DNA from: an uncultured Bacteroidales bacterium
GTDB lineage: Bacteria; Bacteroidota; Bacteroidia; Bacteroidales; Paludibacteraceae
NCBI GenBank assembly: GCA_903912795.1
Contig: CAIWIS010000237.1
Span: 17,386 to 81,385, forward strand
Length of the DNA stretch: 64,000 nucleotides
Direction: 5' to 3'
The notes beneath the pieces were generated by a model. It was not told the DNA's origin. It saw only the letters and a list, made by a program, of their open reading frames with translations, and searched no databases. The position numbers and the translations under genes are program-made. Positions 16,186-24,875 of the stretch are shown one piece after another (the first letter of the stretch is position 1; every line of letters begins with the position of its first letter).

Positions 16186-18915
16186 TTATCTCATTCTTTC
16201 AACTACACATTTCCAAGTAATTGTTTTAGAATTAACACCAGTAACACGAACATCAACATCAGATGCATTTACAACAAAAGTACAGTTAGCAGATGCCATG
16301 CCGTGATCTTCACTAGTGTAGTCAGATTGAATAACGCCTAAGCTAACAGTTCCACCTACGTTTTTAACTTTAACAGTTTTTTCGTAAACAACTGAATCGC
16401 CAGTGCTAGATTCAATACCAGTAACCATGATTTTTACAAGTTCAACAGAACCTACTGCTGGAGAAACTGTAGAAACGATAGCGTTCATAGATCCAGTAGT
16501 AGAAGTAGAAGAACCTTTAATGTTGTAACGTACGTTGTTATCTTTGATTTCAAAGATTGACTCAGGAGTAGAAGTACCTACACCAATAGCACCAACATTT
16601 ACAACATCATTGCCACCCATGTTAAGGTCGCCTGACATTGTATCGCCAGCTTTATTAAGTTTAAGAGCTTCAGCAGCTTGAGCGCGGCTTTGTTCAGAAG
16701 ATATAGCAGATTGACGATCAGAAACTTCTTGAGAAATTTGACCTTGAAGATCAGATTCTTCGCTTTCTGCGCGATTTTTTTCTACAAGAACTGCAGCATC
16801 AGCATAATCTTTAGCAGTTTGAAGATTAGAAGCAACTGTATTAACAAGAGCACTAACAGCACTTTCGTCATTAGCTAATTGATCAGCAATTTCTTTTAAT
16901 GTATCAAGAGTACCAGGGGCACCGTTGATCAAATCAGCAATTTTTTGATCAGTATAAGCTTTAGAATCGTTTAGTTTGATAGCATCTTGAGAATCAGCAT
17001 AATCTTTAGCTTCAACTAAGTTGTCAGCATCATTAGCAATACGAGACGCTTCTTCAGAAGAAATCAAGCTTTGTAGTGCAGCAACATCAGAAATACGAGA
17101 AGCTTCTTCAGCATCAATATTTGATTGCAATACGTTATCAGCAGATTGTCTAGCTGATTGTTCGCCAGAAACTGCAGATTGTCTGTTAGTGATTTCGCTA
17201 TTGATTTGACCTTGAAGATCAGAAACATCGCTTTGTCTATCAGAAACTTCTTGAGAAATTTGAGATTGTAAGCTAGATTCAACTCCCATTGCGCGAGTTT
17301 TCTCAGCATCAACGTAAGTTTTAGTTGTAGGATCAGTTTCTAGAATATCAAGTCTAGCATCAAGAGCGTTATCTGCAGCAGTAGCACGACTAACTTCATT
17401 GCTAATAGCAACACCAATATCATTAGTGATAGTATTTTGCAAATTAGTAATAGCTAATTCTCTAGCAGAAACTTCAGATGCTAAATCTGCAGCTAAAACG
17501 CCTTCAGCGGCCATTGCACGACTAGTCTCAGAAGAGATGTCAGAAGACAATGAGCTTTCAGCGGCCATAGCGCGAGATTCTTCAGCAGAAATGCTAGAAG
17601 ATAAAGAACTTTCTACGCCTTGAGCGCGAGAAACTTCGCTAGTGATTTGAGATTGAAGATCAGCTTCAACGCCCATTGCGCGAGTTTCTTCAGAATCAAT
17701 ATTAGCTTGAAGAACACCCTCAGCAGCCATTGCACGAGATTGCTCTGCGTTAATGTTAGATTGAAGAGTTTGATCTCCAGAAATGCGAGAAGATTCTTCT
17801 GCATCAATATTATCTTGAAGAGTTTGTTCAGCATTTTGTGCGCGAGTAATCTCTTGACCTAAAGCTGAAGTAGACGCAGAACCTAAAGCACTAACTGCAC
17901 CATTAAGACTGCTATCAGCAGCTTGGAACGCAGCAACGATTTCTGTCAAAGAATCAAGAGCTGCAGGATCAACATTGCTAACGATGTTGTTGATTTGACC
18001 TTGAAGGCCAGAAACTTCACCATCAACATAAGTTTTAGTTACAGGATCTGCTTCTAAAACATCCAAACGACCGCTAAGAGCTGATTCAGCACCTTGAGCA
18101 CGAGAAACTTCAGAAGTTAAATCTGAACGTAAACCGCTTTCAATGCCCATTGCTCTAGATTCTTCAGAATCAATATTTGATTGAAGATCTTGTTCTGCAC
18201 CTTGAGCACGAGAAACTTCAGATGAAAGATCTGAACTCAAAATACCTTCTGCCGCCATCGCACGAGATTGCTCAGAAGATACGCTAGAACTAAGTCCAGC
18301 TTCTGCTGCCATAGCGCGTGATTTTTCAACATCGCTATAATCTTTAGCATCTTGCAATGCTTTAGCAATAGAACCAGTTCCAACACCTTCAATGATGTCT
18401 AAACGAGAATCAAGATCCGCATCAGCAGATTGTCTAGAACTAGCTTCGCTAGATACTAAACCTTCAACTCTTGAAATCTCAGATTGACGAGTAGAAACTT
18501 CAGATGATAAATCAGAAGTCAATACACCTTCAGCAGCTTGAGCGCGAGAAACTTCGCTATCAAGATTACCTTGAAGAACATTTTCAGCAGACATTGCACG
18601 AGATTCTTCAGAGTCAATTTGACCTTGAAGATCTAGAATTGCAGCATCTACATAAGATTTTGTTACAGGATCAAGTTCGAGAACGTCTAAGCGTCCATCA
18701 AGATCAGCTAAGTCTAAACCTAACTGTGTAGCATCTACTGTGCTAAGTTTCCAGTCAGCATCGCCAGAACCTACTTTTAGATAGATTCCACCTTGACCAG
18801 CAACGATCACCATAGAGCCGATTTCGGCTGTTAAACCACCATTCATGTGTGGTGCAACGTCCGTGATAATTAATCGTGTATCACCAATTGTGATTTGCGA
18901 TAAAATTACTGCCAT
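16186..18915 (-). CDS. Long coiled-coil tail fibre
   Basis: 909 residues. An attachment module (about 1-65) is followed by some 700 residues of repeats with an 18-residue period, for example EESRAMAAEGVLQANIDS then EETRAMGVEADLQSQITS. Four non-helical interruptions include DPVTKSYVD and DLINGAPGTLDTLKEIADQ. An 18-residue unit equals five helical turns (11+7), expected of a trimeric coiled-coil shaft. The last 110 residues form a beta-rich head related to the C-terminus of the 18935-19600 product (VxSxGxxVxxxxxQSDYTS). Likely a long host-recognition fibre. Confidence 0.85.
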   Translation of the reverse strand: MAVILSQITIGDTRLIITDVAPHMNGGLTAEIGSMVIVAGQGGIYLKVGSGDADWKLSTVDATQLGLDLADLDGRLDVLELDPVTKSYVDAAILDLQGQIDSEESRAMSAENVLQGNLDSEVSRAQAAEGVLTSDLSSEVSTRQSEISRVEGLVSSEASSRQSADADLDSRLDIIEGVGTGSIAKALQDAKDYSDVEKSRAMAAEAGLSSSVSSEQSRAMAAEGILSSDLSSEVSRAQGAEQDLQSNIDSEESRAMGIESGLRSDLTSEVSRAQGAESALSGRLDVLEADPVTKTYVDGEVSGLQGQINNIVSNVDPAALDSLTEIVAAFQAADSSLNGAVSALGSASTSALGQEITRAQNAEQTLQDNIDAEESSRISGDQTLQSNINAEQSRAMAAEGVLQANIDSEETRAMGVEADLQSQITSEVSRAQGVESSLSSSISAEESRAMAAESSLSSDISSETSRAMAAEGVLAADLASEVSARELAITNLQNTITNDIGVAISNEVSRATAADNALDARLDILETDPTTKTYVDAEKTRAMGVESSLQSQISQEVSDRQSDVSDLQGQINSEITNRQSAVSGEQSARQSADNVLQSNIDAEEASRISDVAALQSLISSEEASRIANDADNLVEAKDYADSQDAIKLNDSKAYTDQKIADLINGAPGTLDTLKEIADQLANDESAVSALVNTVASNLQTAKDYADAAVLVEKNRAESEESDLQGQISQEVSDRQSAISSEQSRAQAAEALKLNKAGDTMSGDLNMGGNDVVNVGAIGVGTSTPESIFEIKDNNVRYNIKGSSTSTTGSMNAIVSTVSPAVGSVELVKIMVTGIESSTGDSVVYEKTVKVKNVGGTVSLGVIQSDYTSEDHGMASANCTFVVNASDVDVRVTGVNSKTITWKCVVERMR

Positions 18916-18934
18916 ATTTACTCCTCCTTCAGAG

Positions 18935-19600
18935 TTACATGTTCACGCAGGTTATAATTTCTGCGTTCCATTTTAAATTATTATTAACCGCCCCAATAAC
19001 GGTTATTATTACCTCAGTCGAATTTACTGAAACTGTTACATTCATGTGTGAATTATCTCTAGATGTATAATCGGATTGATAATCATGTACCGTAACAGAT
19101 GAACCTATAGATTTAACTCTAAATGTTCTTAGGAATGTTGCGCCATCCCCAGGACTTCCAGTAGTCCCTCCAAGTCGTCTAGTCGTAACTTTTAATTCTA
19201 CTAACCAAGTACCATCATTATTGCAATCCATAGTAAATATATTTTGCGGTAAATGAGTGTTAGTAATTAAACTTGCTTGAAAACGTCCATTTTTATCATC
19301 AACAATTTTAGTAGGACTAATTTTGTCAACATAAAAATCATTAATAATTCCAGGAGCTAAATCAATTGAAATAATATTTCCAGAACCATCTCTAGTAACT
19401 GCTAATGATTGCGAATCAATAAGCAATCTTGTTGAAATTTCTTGGATATATTGTTCAGTTACCCCTAGAGCGACTACATCGCCAGTGTCTAATTTAATTT
19501 TTAACGAATCATCAGAATCATCAAAATATAAACTAGCCTTACCTGAAGGAGGCGTAGGTATATTACTTGATGAGGTCCCTTTAAAACGTATTCTAGACAC
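18935..19600 (-). CDS. Short fibre/adaptor with shared C-terminal head
   Basis: 221 residues. The C-terminal half (FRVKSIGSSVTVHDYQSDYTS) is homologous to the end of the long fibre next to it, and the first 60 residues (TPPSGKASLYFDDSDDSLKIKLDTG) are typical of phage fibre N-termini. GTG start, overlapping the upstream stop by one base, with GGAGG in front. Likely a short fibre or the tip partner of the long fibre. Confidence 0.65.
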   Translation of the reverse strand: MSRIRFKGTSSSNIPTPPSGKASLYFDDSDDSLKIKLDTGDVVALGVTEQYIQEISTRLLIDSQSLAVTRDGSGNIISIDLAPGIINDFYVDKISPTKIVDDKNGRFQASLITNTHLPQNIFTMDCNNDGTWLVELKVTTRRLGGTTGSPGDGATFLRTFRVKSIGSSVTVHDYQSDYTSRDNSHMNVTVSVNSTEVIITVIGAVNNNLKWNAEIITCVNM

Positions 19601-19809
19601 TATTCCTCCAGAATTAGAGATCCAAGAAGTTCTAGATCTCCATCCACTTCAAAACCATCATGGACAACCATTTGGTTATTTTCTTGAATAGTTAATTTTT
19701 TTCCTACTGGAATATTTTCATAAGAAAAATTATTGTCATTAACATATTCTATTTTCCCTGTTAAGGGATTTACAACTACCTTCTTCTTAGGTCTTATTGC
19801 CTTACTCAT
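19600..19809 (-). CDS. Small structural/adaptor protein
   Basis: 69 residues, basic at the N-terminus (KAIRPKKKVVVNPLTG), then IPVGKKLTIQENNQMVVHDGFEVDGDLELLG, a short beta-solenoid-like run seen in fibre-adjacent phage proteins. It overlaps both neighbours by one base (TAATG and TAGTG), so translation is probably coupled. Confidence 0.55.
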   Translation of the reverse strand: MSKAIRPKKKVVVNPLTGKIEYVNDNNFSYENIPVGKKLTIQENNQMVVHDGFEVDGDLELLGSLILEE

Positions 19810-20105
19810 TAGTAATCACTCACTTGGATACTTTGAAGATCGCCATCTTCATCATATACAATAGTCACTAATTGTATGTCAATATTATTGAATTGCGATT
19901 TTATTTGTAATGGGTCACCCTCATCTGTTTTACTTAATACTATAATTTTATCAAATGGCTTTGTAAATGTTGAACCATTTCCAACATTTATACTTCCATC
20001 AGCATTAACTTTTAGGCTTCGAGATGGTTGTGTTCCATCTACTAATTGCATAGCTACATCGCCAGCTTGATTAGTCCTAATTGGTAAGCTTGAAAAATCT
20101 GCCAT
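19809..20105 (-). CDS. Small fibre adaptor
   Basis: 98 residues. It contains SRSLKVNADGSINVGNGSTFT, matching the LKINADGSIDA and LNVNADGSINV segments of the two adaptor proteins at 20120 and 21317. It is probably a short version of the same virion adaptor family. Confidence 0.6.
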   Translation of the reverse strand: MADFSSLPIRTNQAGDVAMQLVDGTQPSRSLKVNADGSINVGNGSTFTKPFDKIIVLSKTDEGDPLQIKSQFNNIDIQLVTIVYDEDGDLQSIQVSDY

Positions 20106-20119
20106 TGTTCAATTCTTTC

Positions 20120-20839
20120 TTATGCTTCAATTTCCATAAATTGTAATGTTGCATCAAAAGTTCCTGAACCGACACCACCATTAGTGGCATCAATTCTTAC
20201 AACATCACCTGGAGCTAATATTATACCAAAAGAACTAGCCGTATTCAAGTCCATAGTTTGACTGAATTGTGTATGGGCCATTCTAGTCTTTATAAGAATA
20301 TCACTATTTTTATAAAGAATATAGCTACTATTCTGATCACCACTTATATAAACTTTTTGAAGATAGTACTGAGCTTGTCCTGAAGGTGCTGTATAATTAA
20401 CTATCGTACTAGTTATTCCTACATTTACTCCAGTAATTGTACCATAAGTTAATTTAGTTGGTCCTACAGGAACTTGCTTTGTTGTTGCAGTTATTGTCGG
20501 ATTTAAAAGATTAACATCTAATCCGGTTTTAGACTGCAAAGTAGTTGTAGTCGCTAAATTAACTCCATCTCCAATTCTAACACTATCATTTGATTGATCA
20601 ATATTTAATTCTAAACCATTAGTAATATTAGCATCAATCGAACCATCAGCATTAATTTTAAGGTGTTTAGTTCCTGTTGGATCAGAAATAGCTATATTAT
20701 CACCGCCAGCAGCGTCAATAACTATATCCATGCTACCAACAGTAGCATTAACTTGAGCATCAACTTTTAATTTTTTAGTAGATTCATCATATACGCTACG
20801 CAGTACCTGATTACCATCTAACTTCGTCATGCCCGACAA
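20120..20839 (-). CDS. Tail adaptor/fibre protein, family with 21317-22771
   Basis: 239 residues. The N-terminal module KLDGNQVLRSVYDESTKKL plus VVIDAAGGDNIAI and LKINADGSIDANITNG recurs in the 484-residue protein upstream and is common in phage tail regions. The C-terminal part is beta-rich (VNYTAPSGQAQYYLQKVYISG). First gene of a leftward unit; GAGGTG is the ribosome site and a late promoter motif lies 20 bases upstream of the ATG. Confidence 0.7.
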   Translation of the reverse strand: MSGMTKLDGNQVLRSVYDESTKKLKVDAQVNATVGSMDIVIDAAGGDNIAISDPTGTKHLKINADGSIDANITNGLELNIDQSNDSVRIGDGVNLATTTTLQSKTGLDVNLLNPTITATTKQVPVGPTKLTYGTITGVNVGITSTIVNYTAPSGQAQYYLQKVYISGDQNSSYILYKNSDILIKTRMAHTQFSQTMDLNTASSFGIILAPGDVVRIDATNGGVGSGTFDATLQFMEIEA

Positions 20840-20858
20840 ATTGCACCTCTATAGATAA

Positions 20859-20868
20859 ACTTGTTAAT
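20859..20868 (-). promoter_or_regulatory. Late-type promoter motif ATTAACAAGT
   Basis: Minus-strand ATTAACAAGT followed by TTATCTATAG, driving the five- to six-gene fibre cluster. It is 5 bases from the -35 box of the rightward promoter at 20874. Confidence 0.65.
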
Positions 20869-20873
20869 CTGTA

Positions 20874-20902
20874 TTGATTTTTAGTAAAAATAAAGATATA
20901 AT
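20874..20902 (+). promoter_or_regulatory. Rightward sigma-70 promoter
   Basis: TTGATT, 17 bases, TATAAT, upstream of two small genes. The word AGTCGATTA lies at 20919-20927, just after the expected start of transcription. Confidence 0.75.
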
Positions 20903-20926
20903 AGAATAAATCATTAGGAGTCGATT

Positions 20927-21064
20927 ATGAAATACGGTCTTTTTATGAAAAAAGACAATAAACTCTTGGAATTTCAAGAACTTAAAGATTTATATGAATT
21001 TATTTTAAAAGCTCAATTGGAAATTGATTCGTACAAAATTTATAAATTAGAGGATGTGTTATAA
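20927..21064 (+). CDS. 45-residue microprotein
   Basis: Frame MKYGLFMKKDNKLLEFQELK... ending EDVL, helical and charged. AGGAG lies 6 bases before the ATG and a good promoter is 25 bases upstream, so it is probably real although short. Function unknown. Confidence 0.6.
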   Translation: MKYGLFMKKDNKLLEFQELKDLYEFILKAQLEIDSYKIYKLEDVL

Positions 21065-21065
21065 T

Positions 21066-21320
21066 ATGGGTAAATACGGATTATATATAGTTTTAGTTGT
21101 AGTTTTAGGATTTACAGGAATTATCTATTACATGGCCGAACAACCACCTAAAATGGTTATCCAAGTATTAAGCATTGCTGAAAATTCGTATTTTTTAGGA
21201 TGTGCCGAAAATTTGTTTGAAATTTCCGGTCTCCCCAAAGACGAAATTATTGTTATTTGTAAAGAAGAATCTAAAACTTATAGAGCAAATATGGCCCGAT
21301 TTATTGGTGAAGAGAACTAA
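21066..21320 (+). CDS. Small single-span membrane protein
   Basis: 84 residues. An N-terminal hydrophobic segment (YGLYIVLVVVLGFTGIIYYM) acts as signal anchor; the rest is a small alpha/beta domain with two or three cysteines. The ATG at 21066 follows AGAGG; an upstream GTG at 21054 in the same frame is less likely. The end overlaps the convergent gene by 4 bases. Confidence 0.6.
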   Translation: MGKYGLYIVLVVVLGFTGIIYYMAEQPPKMVIQVLSIAENSYFLGCAENLFEISGLPKDEIIVICKEESKTYRANMARFIGEEN

Positions 21321-22771
21321 TAAATTTCTCTCCACTGAAGACTAACGCCAACATTAGTAGCTTTGCTATCAATGTTGGTGGCTACTATTACATATATTTC
21401 AGAATCAGTACTATCATAATTTTGGACAATATAATTCTTTTTTGCACTACTAGGTAAATTTGCGCTTGGTGCTCCACCAGCCTTATTTCCACCATTTACC
21501 GCAGAAGCGCAATAACCGCCATCCAACCTGTCTCCACCGGAATAACCAGTAGCTAAAGCGTAATACTCTACACCGCTATCAGCATTAACACTAGTCCAAA
21601 CACCTGAACCTCCAGTTAAGCTGGCTATATTTGGTAATTTAATTATACTATAAGATATATTTCCTGAATCGCTAAAAATATTAGCATTTCCTAATCTTAC
21701 GATCATTCTATTTTGATAAGTTTTATATGCGTTTTTAAGTCTTATAGCCATTATAGGTAATGTTGCACCTGCAGCTAAAGAACGTAAAGATGGATTAGCA
21801 ACAGACCAATCTATTCCTGCCTCAACATAACCGCCTTCACTAATTACTGTGGTACAAATTTGATCCATGTAACCGCCAGCAGTCGCACCAGTATTTAAAA
21901 TTTCACAACGAATAGGAAGATTTGGATTACTCATATAAACAACATTTAAATTATTCGATCCACTAAATTCGTGAGCTTCAATGTAATTCCCGTTATGCGC
22001 AAACCCAACTCTAACTCTACCAACACCTAACCATTGAAAATCAATGAATAATAATTGAGTTTTAGTAATATCTAAATTAAATCCACTAATTCCGGTACCA
22101 TTACATTTATCTATATTCCATGCAGATTGGGGAATTCTAGTATCTACAGGAGAACCAGTTACATAACTTCTTAATACGATATTTAATGTTCCATTACCAA
22201 CTTGTTCAAAAAATATACCATTGTTATCATCAAAATAACCAGTGCGTTTAGTGACATTAGAAACTGCCGTATAAAAATTAAAACTAGCTAAAGTTAATTG
22301 ACTTTTACCAGGCATATAATGATGATAAAATTTCGTTTGATGAACTGCCCTACTAGATACATTTGACGTTGTTGCTAATCTTGCACAAGCTTGATTTGAT
22401 TGAAATGCTATTGTCGCACCATTAACTGTATAGTCAATAAAATTAGGATCTAAACCATAAAGATGTTTATAATCGCCTAAAGTAAAAGGTGATGAAATTC
22501 TTTGTCTAGCAAAAGCATCTAATGATCCTACTGACGGTGTAGTGATAACATTTCCGACAACATTTATACTTCCATCAGCATTTACATTAAGAAAATTGTT
22601 GCCATCTTGACTCGCAACTGATATATTATCACCTGAAGCTGCATCAATTACAACTTCAACGCTATTCATTTCAGAAATTGAAGCATCAACTCTAAGACGG
22701 TTATTAGGTTCGTCATAAGCCTTGCGAATAATTTGTGGCGCATCTAATTTGGAAGTTATTATATCACTCAT
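21317..22771 (-). CDS. Tail fibre/adaptor protein with large beta domain
   Basis: 484 residues. The first 80 residues are the same adaptor module as the 239-residue protein (KLDAPQIIRKAYDEPNNRL, VVIDAASGDNISV, LNVNADGSINV). Residues 85-484 resemble phage structural domains that begin DAFARQRISSPFTLGDYKHLY and later have RCEILNTG, a pattern I associate with large tail-surface proteins. Single-gene unit with its own late promoter; GGAG supports the start. Confidence 0.75.
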   Translation of the reverse strand: MSDIITSKLDAPQIIRKAYDEPNNRLRVDASISEMNSVEVVIDAASGDNISVASQDGNNFLNVNADGSINVVGNVITTPSVGSLDAFARQRISSPFTLGDYKHLYGLDPNFIDYTVNGATIAFQSNQACARLATTSNVSSRAVHQTKFYHHYMPGKSQLTLASFNFYTAVSNVTKRTGYFDDNNGIFFEQVGNGTLNIVLRSYVTGSPVDTRIPQSAWNIDKCNGTGISGFNLDITKTQLLFIDFQWLGVGRVRVGFAHNGNYIEAHEFSGSNNLNVVYMSNPNLPIRCEILNTGATAGGYMDQICTTVISEGGYVEAGIDWSVANPSLRSLAAGATLPIMAIRLKNAYKTYQNRMIVRLGNANIFSDSGNISYSIIKLPNIASLTGGSGVWTSVNADSGVEYYALATGYSGGDRLDGGYCASAVNGGNKAGGAPSANLPSSAKKNYIVQNYDSTDSEIYVIVATNIDSKATNVGVSLQWREIY

Positions 22772-22793
22772 AAGTTTATCTCCTAATACATAG

Positions 22794-22803
22794 ACTTGTT
22801 AAT
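22794..22803 (-). promoter_or_regulatory. Late-type promoter motif ATTAACAAGT
   Basis: Minus-strand ATTAACAAGT followed by CTATGTATTAGGAG, 22 bases before the ATG of the 484-residue structural gene. Confidence 0.65.
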
Positions 22804-22816
22804 AGAAAAGTATTTA

Positions 22817-23056
22817 ATGAAAAATATAGAATTAATACAAGAAATATTAGAAAAACAAAATGAAATTAAGTACTTAGGTTATTTATTGATAGTTGATTAC
22901 AGGACTGGTGAAGTTTCATTAAAAATGAGTGCTTCTGGAGTGTCAAGAAATTTTAAATTTAAAAATATGAATGAATGTCTTAATAAAATTATTGATATAA
23001 TACGACAACTTAAGCGTTTAGAAACGTATTATTTACGAAAACAAAGTCTAAAATAA
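22817..23056 (+). CDS. Small hypothetical protein
   Basis: 79 residues, helical and basic, ending RQLKRLETYYLRKQSLK. The ATG at 22817 is taken rather than a TTG at 22796 that lies in the late promoter motif; the ribosome site is weak. Function unknown. Confidence 0.45.
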   Translation: MKNIELIQEILEKQNEIKYLGYLLIVDYRTGEVSLKMSASGVSRNFKFKNMNECLNKIIDIIRQLKRLETYYLRKQSLK

Positions 23057-23060
23057 AACC

Positions 23061-23215
23061 AGGGCGAGCCGGACGCGACTCCGGCATTATGCTTACTATG
23101 GGTATTCTTTAACCATTAATTCAGCAAACTCTATTGTCTTTTGCGCGTGTTCTTTGTGAAACGATTAGAGAGGTTCTCTAAAACCTTTCGTACACAGCTT
23201 CCACGCCTTCGCCCC
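23061..23215 (-). ncRNA. Candidate structured RNA with tRNA-like ends
   Basis: A GC-rich island in an AT-rich genome. On the minus strand the 5' end GGGGCGA (23215-23209) can pair with the 3' end TCGCCCT (23067-23061) over 7 bases. Directly inside the 3' strand is a hairpin GCCGG-8-CCGGC (23085-23068), and a 7-base hairpin TTAGAGA/TCTCTAA lies at 23165-23181. Weaker inner pairings include GCGTG/CACGC. This arrangement recalls tRNA-like ends, but no CCA, anticodon arm or canonical T-loop is present, so it is neither a normal tRNA nor a clear tmRNA. Strand is inferred from the better G-U-tolerant pairing. Confidence 0.4.
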
Positions 23216-23222
23216 AAAAATA

Positions 23223-24539
23223 CTATAAAATATTAGCAGCTAGTTCAGCAAGTTCAGATCTTTCACCTTTAGTTAAAGTAACATGCGCTGCAATAGCATG
23301 TCCTCTAAATTTTTCAACAGCATATGTCAATCCGCTATTTGCAGAATCAATATATGGATTATCAATTTGATACACGTCACCAGTCAAAACAATTTTAGTT
23401 CCCACTCCGGCACGAGTAATAATAGTTTTAATTTCATGCGGAGTTAAATTTTGAGCTTCATCAACTATAAGATATTGTTGAGGAATACTACGTCCTCGAA
23501 TATAAGTTAATGGTTCAATATTTAAAATGCCTTGAGCAATTAATTCCTGAGCGCGCCCTGCGGCCTTTTTATCGGCCCCCATCAAATATTCTACGTTATC
23601 AAAAATTGGTTGCATCCAAGGATTTAACTTTTCCTCAACAGTTCCAGGTAGATAGCCAATATCTTTACCCATTGGAAAAATTGGGCGAGACACTAAAAGT
23701 TTTTTATATTGCTTATCGTCCAAAATTTTTTGAAGACCTGCAGCTATTGCTAGTAAAGTTTTACCTGTTCCAGCTTTTCCAACCAAAGATACCAATTTAA
23801 TTTCATCATTTAATAAACAATCCATAGCAAAAGCTTGCTCGACATTATGGGCATGAATACCCCAAATATTTTCATCAACTCCAACTAAAGGAACGATGCC
23901 TTGAGCTTGTTCTGAATATCGACCAATTCCTGATAAACTGGAATTTGATTTATCTTTCAGGATAACGTACTGATTTGCGTAAAGTTTAATGTCAGTTTTT
24001 AAAACGCCAGCTTGATAAAATGTATCTAAATCTTTGTAAGTTACTGGAATCTCTAGATAACTTTCATAAAGATTATCTTTATTAATTTCATTGCCATCAT
24101 AATCTTTTGCTACCACTCCATAAACATCGGCCATAATTCTAAGATTAATATCTTTACTAATTAACTCAACCGTTGATTTTGGAAATTGTTTTTTCAGGAC
24201 TAATGCGGTATTTAAAATTCTATTATCAGCTTTTTGTGCATCCAGTTCTTTTGGCATTTCAGTTAGCATTAAATCAATGTTAACATAAATCACAATTTTA
24301 GTATCATCTACTTTAATTCCTTCAGCTAAAGAACCCTTAGCTCTCAGGATGTCTATAAATCTACTAAATTGTCGCGCATTTCGACCATTTTCTCCTTGGT
24401 CTTTTTTAAATTTATCTACTTCTTCTATAACTGAGATCGGAATATATATGTCCGCGTCTCCTAAACGTAAAATAGCTTGAAAATCAAAAAGAATTACATT
24501 GGTATCGACTACTATCTTTTTGCGTTTTATTTTGCTCAA
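23223..24539 (-). CDS. phoH: PhoH-like ATPase with PIN domain
   Basis: 438 residues. The N-terminal PIN-type nuclease domain has VVDTNVILFD and a second acidic group near ADNRI. The C-terminal PhoH ATPase domain has Walker A SLVGKAGTGKTLLA, then LIVDEAQNLTPHEIKTI as Walker B and VLTGDVYQID. The PIN-PhoH order is that of the long PhoH2-type proteins; related enzymes have RNA helicase or RNase activity. The role in phages is not settled. It is cotranscribed with the 60-residue gene upstream. Confidence 0.9.
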   Translation of the reverse strand: MSKIKRKKIVVDTNVILFDFQAILRLGDADIYIPISVIEEVDKFKKDQGENGRNARQFSRFIDILRAKGSLAEGIKVDDTKIVIYVNIDLMLTEMPKELDAQKADNRILNTALVLKKQFPKSTVELISKDINLRIMADVYGVVAKDYDGNEINKDNLYESYLEIPVTYKDLDTFYQAGVLKTDIKLYANQYVILKDKSNSSLSGIGRYSEQAQGIVPLVGVDENIWGIHAHNVEQAFAMDCLLNDEIKLVSLVGKAGTGKTLLAIAAGLQKILDDKQYKKLLVSRPIFPMGKDIGYLPGTVEEKLNPWMQPIFDNVEYLMGADKKAAGRAQELIAQGILNIEPLTYIRGRSIPQQYLIVDEAQNLTPHEIKTIITRAGVGTKIVLTGDVYQIDNPYIDSANSGLTYAVEKFRGHAIAAHVTLTKGERSELAELAANIL

Positions 24540-24605
24540 AGAATCTCCAACAAGTTTAATTTACATTATTATATCAAATAGAAGATAAAAAAACAAACTT
24601 ATCGT

Positions 24606-24788
24606 TTATTTTTTGAAAAGTTTTTTGAAGCGTGTTTCTTTAGGGAGTTTATCATAACTTTTTTTACCGACATTTTCTTCAGTAAATTCTTTAGCCATTT
24701 CATGGTCAATCTTTTTTTGTTTAGCCATTTCTGGATTGTGCTCCATCATCTTCATAAACTTAAATTGAGCTTTACTCTTTGCTGGCAT
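24606..24788 (-). CDS. DUF3008-like small protein
   Basis: 60 residues starting MPAKSKAQFKFMKMM, a start characteristic of small basic DUF3008-type proteins in bacteria and phages. Very lysine-rich, probably nucleic-acid associated; function unknown. AAGGAG precedes the ATG and a late promoter motif lies 20 bases upstream, so this protein and PhoH belong to the late set. Confidence 0.7.
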   Translation of the reverse strand: MPAKSKAQFKFMKMMEHNPEMAKQKKIDHEMAKEFTEENVGKKSYDKLPKETRFKKLFKK

Positions 24789-24808
24789 TTTATGTACTCC
24801 TTAAAGAT

Positions 24809-24818
24809 ACTTGTTAAT
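24809..24818 (-). promoter_or_regulatory. Late-type promoter motif ATTAACAAGT
   Basis: Minus-strand ATTAACAAGT followed by ATCTTTAAGGAG. It is 8 bases from the -35 box of the rightward promoter at 24827. Confidence 0.65.
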
Positions 24819-24826
24819 AAATTATG

Positions 24827-24855
24827 TTGACAGTCGATTAGCATTTTGATATGAT
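24827..24855 (+). promoter_or_regulatory. Rightward sigma-70 promoter with operator-like word
   Basis: TTGACA, 17 bases, TATGAT. AGTCGATTA (24832-24840) overlaps the end of the -35 box and the start of the spacer, where a repressor could block polymerase. Confidence 0.75.
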
Positions 24856-24875
24856 TTTAATATAAAGGGAGTATT

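Noticed and set aside
16678..18731. Several open frames opposite or out of phase with the long fibre gene
   Set aside because: They arise from the repetitive codon pattern of the fibre; no ribosome sites or protein-like composition.
23061..23215. Canonical tmRNA
   Set aside because: It is far too short, lacks the GGTTCRA T-loop and CCA end, and no tag ending in LAA was found.
24550..24560. AACTTGTTGGAG upstream of the PhoH gene on its own strand
   Set aside because: It is the reverse orientation of the late motif and incomplete; PhoH is probably transcribed from the motif at 24809.
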